NCBI GenBank assembly: GCA_027490875.1
Contig: JAIXXE010000138.1
Span: 1-8,210 of the forward strand
DNA length: 8,210 nucleotides
Reading direction: 5' to 3'
Origin: Alphaproteobacteria bacterium
Lineage (GTDB): Bacteria; Pseudomonadota; Alphaproteobacteria; UBA2136; UBA6156
The stretch's first letter is position 1; each line of letters opens with the position of its first letter. This document shows positions 5,992 through 8,210 of the stretch, piece after piece. The position numbers were made by a program, and so were the translations under genes. The notes under the pieces were generated by a model. It was given only the letters and a program-made list of their open reading frames with translations. It did no database searches and was not told the DNA's origin.

Positions 5992-6225
5992 GATTTAGAC
6001 TCTTTCTATTATTTGAAATGATGGACAACGAGATTTTATCGATTTCTTTATAAAAAGTCTGGAGGTATTCATAGAATCTTTTATAAAAACCAAGCAATGG
6101 TTAAATATTGCAAACCCTAGGGTTAAGCAGGAAATGGTTAAGGCTGTTTTTCTGGTGCTTCCATCAAGGCTATTGAAGGGGCTGTTAGGGTTTGCAATAC
6201 CAACCTTAATGTAAGGATACCCCAG
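5992..6225. promoter_or_regulatory. Noncoding region between divergent genes, rich in repeats
   Basis: This 234-base stretch separates the minus-strand membrane protein gene from the DUF1328 gene and should hold both promoters. It contains two TTTATAAAAA boxes (6047-6056 and 6080-6089, 33 bases apart) and a 14-bp inverted repeat (6106-6119 and 6186-6199). It also has a 12-bp palindrome (6113-6124) and three GGTTAA copies (6099, 6121, 6136). I could not assign convincing -35/-10 pairs. No gene with coding character was seen here. Confidence 0.55.
6106..6199. repeat. 14-bp perfect inverted repeat, arms 66 bases apart
   Basis: TATTGCAAACCCTA at 6106-6119 is the exact reverse complement of TAGGGTTTGCAATA at 6186-6199. 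The left arm overlaps the palindrome AACCCTAGGGTT (6113-6124). The right arm ends 26 bases before the DUF1328 start codon, so it could be a long-range leader stem or paired operator half-sites. Confidence 0.8.
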
Positions 6226-6408
6226 ATGATGTTTGATATATCCAACTTATTTAATTGGGCGATTGTTCTCTTGGTCGTTGCATTGGTAGCAGGTTTTTTG
6301 GGCTTTGGAGGCCTTTCGGGAACTGCTATGCAAGGTGCGAAGCTGTTATGCGGTGTAGCCTTGGTGCTTGCGATCGTGCTTGTTGTATTTAATTTAATTG
6401 CCCGTTGA
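6226..6408 (+). CDS. DUF1328 (YtjA/UPF0391) family small membrane protein
   Basis: The 60-residue protein contains the family core WAIVLLVVALVAGFLGFGGLSGTA, followed by a second hydrophobic helix, GAKLLCGVALVLAIVLVVFNLI. These give two membrane segments (about residues 11-30 and 38-57) joined by a Gly-rich turn. Members are short inner-membrane proteins of unknown activity, found widely in Proteobacteria and often linked to stress responses. AAGGA at 6213-6217 lies 8 bases before the first ATG. A second ATG follows directly (6229), the same tandem-ATG arrangement as in the CsbD-family gene. The N-terminal segment MMFDISNLFN is a little longer than in many members. A strong terminator lies 32 bases after the stop codon, so the gene is probably transcribed alone from the repeat-rich region upstream. 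Confidence 0.93.
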   Translation: MMFDISNLFNWAIVLLVVALVAGFLGFGGLSGTAMQGAKLLCGVALVLAIVLVVFNLIAR

Positions 6409-6440
6409 ACGAAAAAAGCGAGATTGTTTTTATAAGTTAT

Positions 6441-6464
6441 GCGGCAGCCTCCTGCCGCTTTTTT
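6441..6464 (+). terminator. Rho-independent terminator after the DUF1328 gene
   Basis: GCGGCAG (6441-6447), loop CCTC, CTGCCGC (6452-6458) form a perfect 7-bp stem followed by TTTTTT (6459-6464). It lies between the DUF1328 gene and the lipoprotein gene, so the latter should have its own promoter within about 50 bases, or depend on read-through. Confidence 0.92.
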
Positions 6465-6516
6465 ATACACGGCAGCGCATGTTAAAGCGGTCAACAATCA
6501 AAAAGGAGACCCTGCC

Positions 6517-6759
6517 ATGAATAAACTGATAACTCTCACCCTTCTTGCCACGCTAGGGCTTACAGCCTGTGGTGAACGCTATGCCGACCGCACCTTAAGC
6601 GGCGCAGGCATTGGGGCCGCTGCAGGGACTGTCGGCACAGTCATTGGTGGTGGCAACCCTGTGACAGGTGCCATTATCGGAGGTGCCGTCGGCGGCGTGG
6701 TTGGTGCCGTCACCGACCCCAAAAGTATCAACTTAGGTAAGCCAATCTGGTCGAAGTAA
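6517..6759 (+). CDS. OsmB-like glycine-zipper lipoprotein
   Basis: The start ATG at 6517 is fixed by AAAAGGAGA (6501-6509). A longer reading from 6439 would begin inside the preceding terminator. The 80-residue product has a lipoprotein signal (MNKLITLTLLATLGLTAC) with lipobox Leu-Thr-Ala-Cys at 15-18. Gly follows the cysteine, so outer-membrane sorting is expected. Residues 28-66 form a glycine-zipper region: GAGIGAAAGTVGTVIGGG, then a second GAIIGGAVGGVVGAV. This architecture matches OsmB-type osmotically inducible lipoproteins and related Gly-zipper proteins. The short C-terminal tail (TDPKSINLGKPIWSK) is not recognised. It probably sits in the outer membrane and responds to envelope or osmotic stress, consistent with the CsbD and DUF1328 neighbours. 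The family is well supported; orthology to OsmB is not claimed. Confidence 0.9.
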   Translation: MNKLITLTLLATLGLTACGERYADRTLSGAGIGAAAGTVGTVIGGGNPVTGAIIGGAVGGVVGAVTDPKSINLGKPIWSK

Positions 6760-6795
6760 AACTCTGTTCAACAACAATAAGAGGGGGGTACGTCT

Positions 6796-7047
6796 ATGTC
6801 ATCGTTAAAAACCATGGAGAAAAAACTTATCTATACCATTCGGCAAGAATTGGCCTTGGATATTTTAATGGATAAATATGCCGAGCAGCGCATCGCGCGT
6901 GCAATCTCTCAGCACGAGCTGTATGAGCGCTTAAAGGATCATTCTTTAACGAGAATAACAGCAGAAAAGGAAGATCTCACAAACTTCCATAAAGTAACGT
7001 CGATTCACTCAAAACGAGATTGGTATCTCGCCAAGACACTTCTCTAA
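6796..7047 (+). CDS. Hypothetical 83-residue cytoplasmic protein
   Basis: The protein starts at ATG 6796, preceded by the purine-rich AGAGGGGGG (6780-6788), 7 bases away. It is highly charged and predicted helical: residues 4-50 (LKTMEKKLIYTIRQELALDILMDKYAEQRIARAI and onward) show heptad-like spacing of hydrophobics that could form a helical hairpin or coiled coil. There is no signal peptide, membrane segment or metal-binding motif. I do not recognise a family. An in-frame Met7 is a possible later start but has no better ribosome binding site. It follows the lipoprotein gene by 36 bases with no terminator between, so the two may share a transcript that ends at the tandem terminators downstream. 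The good ribosome binding site and the following terminators support a real gene. Confidence 0.7.
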   Translation: MSSLKTMEKKLIYTIRQELALDILMDKYAEQRIARAISQHELYERLKDHSLTRITAEKEDLTNFHKVTSIHSKRDWYLAKTLL

Positions 7048-7066
7048 GACAAAGCTCAAACGCGCG

Positions 7067-7113
7067 AACGTGAGTTATTTGGTATAACTGTTTAACCAGC
7101 TCTCACGTTTTTT
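7067..7113 (+). terminator. First of two tandem terminators
   Basis: AACGTGAG (7067-7074) pairs perfectly with CTCACGTT (7102-7109) across a 27-base loop, and T residues continue to 7113. The large loop makes it weaker than a compact terminator, but its position 20 bases after the stop codon fits. Confidence 0.6.
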
Positions 7114-7149
7114 AAACAGGGTGGCTCAGCAATCCACCCTGTTTGTTTT
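7114..7149 (+). terminator. Second tandem terminator, strong
   Basis: AAACAGGGTGG (7114-7124), a 9-base loop and CCACCCTGTTT (7134-7144) form a perfect 11-bp stem followed by GTTTT (7145-7149). It begins directly after the T run of the first hairpin and insulates the downstream prenyltransferase gene. Confidence 0.88.
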
Positions 7150-7159
7150 CCTGATTCTC

Positions 7160-7189
7160 TTGTATTCCTTCTCACATTTTGTACATAAT
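7160..7189 (+). promoter_or_regulatory. Possible promoter of the prenyltransferase gene
   Basis: TTGTAT (7160-7165, 3 of 6) and CATAAT (7184-7189, 5 of 6) are separated by 18 bases. The insulated position after two terminators means a promoter must lie near here. If this is it, transcription starts near 7196, which excludes the TTG 7179 and ATG 7188 starts. Confidence 0.3.
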
Positions 7190-7217
7190 GCCTTGGGGAT
7201 CGATGAAAGAGAGTGAA

Positions 7218-8009
7218 ATGCGTGGAATTTTGCAGGTAGCCAGACCATCCATATCGTCTATTGCTGGGGCAGTCGCAGGTGCGGTTACTGTAGTCCATTA
7301 CGACGGAAGTGGAGCAGAGACCACCATCGCACCCCTGTGCGCATTCCTTACAGTCACGACATTAACAATGTTCGGATTCATCATCAATGATGTGCACGAT
7401 CGGCACAAAGACCGCCTTGCTTTTAGGCTCGATAAACCAATTGCAAGCGGTTGCCTTTCTGTGTCGGCAGGTAATGCAGCGGCACTGATAGCCTTTGGGA
7501 CTTCAATCGGACTAAGCAGTTACTTCGGGCTCGCATCAATGGGTGTTGTAGCAATCACGAGCCTGTTGCTGTTCGGATACTCGCGCTTCGCCCAACGAGT
7601 ACCACTCCTTAAAGGAGCCTATACCGCTGTTCTCACGCTCTCTCCCGCTGTTTGGGGTTGGGCGGCAACCGGGCACCTCGCACCTTTCGTAACCCTGTTG
7701 GGTATTTTCTTGTTCATGTTTGGGCGGGAAGTATTGCTTGATGTCCATGATATGGAAGCCGACAGAAAGTCAGGGCTAGAGACGATTCCATTGGTCTATG
7801 GCGCTAAGGCCGCAAGGAATTTGGCCTGGGGGTTGATGTTCTGTACCCCGCTGCTCCCTATGGTTTTTGAGTACCAACGTTTGGTAGTATTCTTATGCCT
7901 TACGATTATGGGATTACTCATCACAATTAAAGCCTTCGGGATGTCGATAAAACGAGAAGCGGTGTGGACAAAGTTACCAATGCTGGTATCGATTGGACTT
8001 TTAATTTGA
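7218..8009 (+). CDS. UbiA-family prenyltransferase, integral membrane
   Basis: The protein is very hydrophobic, with about seven to eight membrane segments and both Asp-rich motifs of the UbiA superfamily: NDVHDRHKD (57-65 from ATG 7218), followed by FRLDKPIASGCLS, and DVHDMEAD (175-182), followed by RKSGLETIPLVYG. These bind magnesium and the prenyl diphosphate, which the enzyme transfers to an aromatic or other acceptor within the membrane. The substrate cannot be read from the sequence; UbiA, MenA, chlorophyll synthase and DGGGP-synthase relatives share these motifs. The start is uncertain: ATG 7218 follows AAAGAGAG and gives the usual N-terminus (MRGILQVARP). ATG 7203, ATG 7188 and TTG 7179 lie in frame upstream with worse or no ribosome binding sites. 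The product ends at 263 residues, inside what looks like the last membrane helix, so the C-terminus seems short. It stands alone, after tandem terminators. Confidence 0.9.
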   Translation: MRGILQVARPSISSIAGAVAGAVTVVHYDGSGAETTIAPLCAFLTVTTLTMFGFIINDVHDRHKDRLAFRLDKPIASGCLSVSAGNAAALIAFGTSIGLSSYFGLASMGVVAITSLLLFGYSRFAQRVPLLKGAYTAVLTLSPAVWGWAATGHLAPFVTLLGIFLFMFGREVLLDVHDMEADRKSGLETIPLVYGAKAARNLAWGLMFCTPLLPMVFEYQRLVVFLCLTIMGLLITIKAFGMSIKREAVWTKLPMLVSIGLLI

Positions 8010-8110
8010 GGGAGAGCAGGGCTTTTTTCCACCCAAGGAAGCCAAGCGGTTCAAGAAGGTTTGTCAAAGGCCTGCCAGCAGCGCAAATCACCAGCCTGCG
8101 GTAGGTGAAC

Positions 8111-8210
8111 CTACAGTTGCTCGATCAGCTGCTGGCGCTTTTTCATCAGTTCGGCTTCGGTATCAGCCGACACACGCCATTCCACGCCATCACGCAGAAT
8201 CACCCGAATG
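8111..8210 (-). CDS. C-terminal fragment of an unidentified minus-strand gene (cut by window edge)
   Basis: Reading leftward from the window edge, an open frame gives 32 residues ending at TAG (8113-8111): IRVILRDGVEW, then RVSADTEAELMKKRQQLIEQL. The pattern is two short beta strands (IRVIL, EWRVS) followed by an amphipathic helix rich in Lys, Gln and Glu, which looks like a genuine compact C-terminus. Nothing in it identifies a family. The gene converges on the prenyltransferase gene, with about 100 bases between. No convincing terminator was seen there; a small hairpin GTAGG-tgaa-CCTAC (8101-8114) overlaps the stop codon. Confidence 0.5.
   Translation of the reverse strand, partial: IRVILRDGVEWRVSADTEAELMKKRQQLIEQL

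Noticed and set aside
5827..6021. Plus-strand 64-residue frame
   Set aside because: It overlaps the better supported minus-strand membrane protein, lacks a ribosome binding site and shows no recognisable features.
6061..6120. Orphan GGAGG (6061-6065) with a short peptide MVKYCKP (ATG 6097 to TAG 6120)
   Set aside because: The spacing from GGAGG to the ATG is far too long and the seven-codon frame has no supporting signal, so a leader peptide cannot be supported.
6106..6199. Miniature transposable element bounded by the 14-bp inverted repeats
   Set aside because: No target-site duplication flanks the arms, the interior shows no remnant and no second copy is present in the window.
6138..6497. 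Minus-strand 119-residue frame covering the DUF1328 gene
   Set aside because: It is antisense to a clear DUF1328 gene, has no family resemblance and starts within a terminator region without a ribosome binding site.
6439..6516. Upstream extension of the lipoprotein gene to ATG 6439
   Set aside because: It would start inside a perfect rho-independent terminator and bury the lipoprotein signal peptide; ATG 6517 has a strong ribosome binding site.
8010..8110. Terminator between the convergent prenyltransferase and right-edge genes
   Set aside because: The only candidate before the T run at 8020-8025 is a weak stem with two G-U pairs and a 3-base loop, too poor to call.

Overview
The window looks like a chromosomal segment of a Gram-negative bacterium with roughly balanced base composition. 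The evidence is one Sec signal peptide ending in AQA, one lipobox lipoprotein, an OmpA-type peptidoglycan-binding protein and KdpD/KdpE-type signalling proteins. The ATP-grasp protein resembles a family I know mainly from Alphaproteobacteria, so that class is my best guess, with low confidence. No tRNA, rRNA, CRISPR array, transposase or phage gene was seen.

Layout. Positions 1-388 (minus strand) hold the start of a secreted, Ser/Thr/Gly-rich beta-helix or autotransporter-like protein that runs off the left edge. Divergent from it, 413-1501 encodes a stand-alone ATP-grasp protein of unknown substrate. A 187-bp gap with hairpins leads to a run of envelope and stress genes on the plus strand: a CsbD-family protein (1689-1997), a strong terminator, an OmpA-like protein (2080-2967), then a KdpD-like sensor kinase (3016-5067) overlapping a KdpE-like response regulator (5060-5761). 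Convergent with the regulator, and overlapping its stop codon, is a small single-pass membrane protein (5758-5991, minus). A repeat-rich noncoding stretch (5992-6225) precedes a DUF1328 membrane protein (6226-6408), a terminator, an OsmB-like glycine-zipper lipoprotein (6517-6759) and an unrecognised 83-residue protein (6796-7047). Two tandem terminators close that block. A UbiA-family prenyltransferase (about 7218-8009) follows, and the last 100 bases hold the C-terminal end of an unidentified minus-strand gene.

How the genes fit together. CsbD, DUF1328 and OsmB-like proteins are classic small general-stress or osmotic-stress families. Finding them around an OmpA-like protein and a two-component pair suggests an envelope/osmotic stress neighbourhood. 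The kinase is clearly of KdpD descent, but its N-terminal Walker A is destroyed, it has no Usp domain and it shows only two membrane segments instead of four. No kdpFABC potassium pump is present. The inference is a repurposed KdpD/KdpE pair that may control its neighbours rather than potassium uptake. The most unusual points are this remodelled kinase, the two-codon ORF overlapping its TTG start, the inverted and direct repeats upstream of the DUF1328 gene, and the very tight divergent spacing of the beta-helix and ATP-grasp genes.
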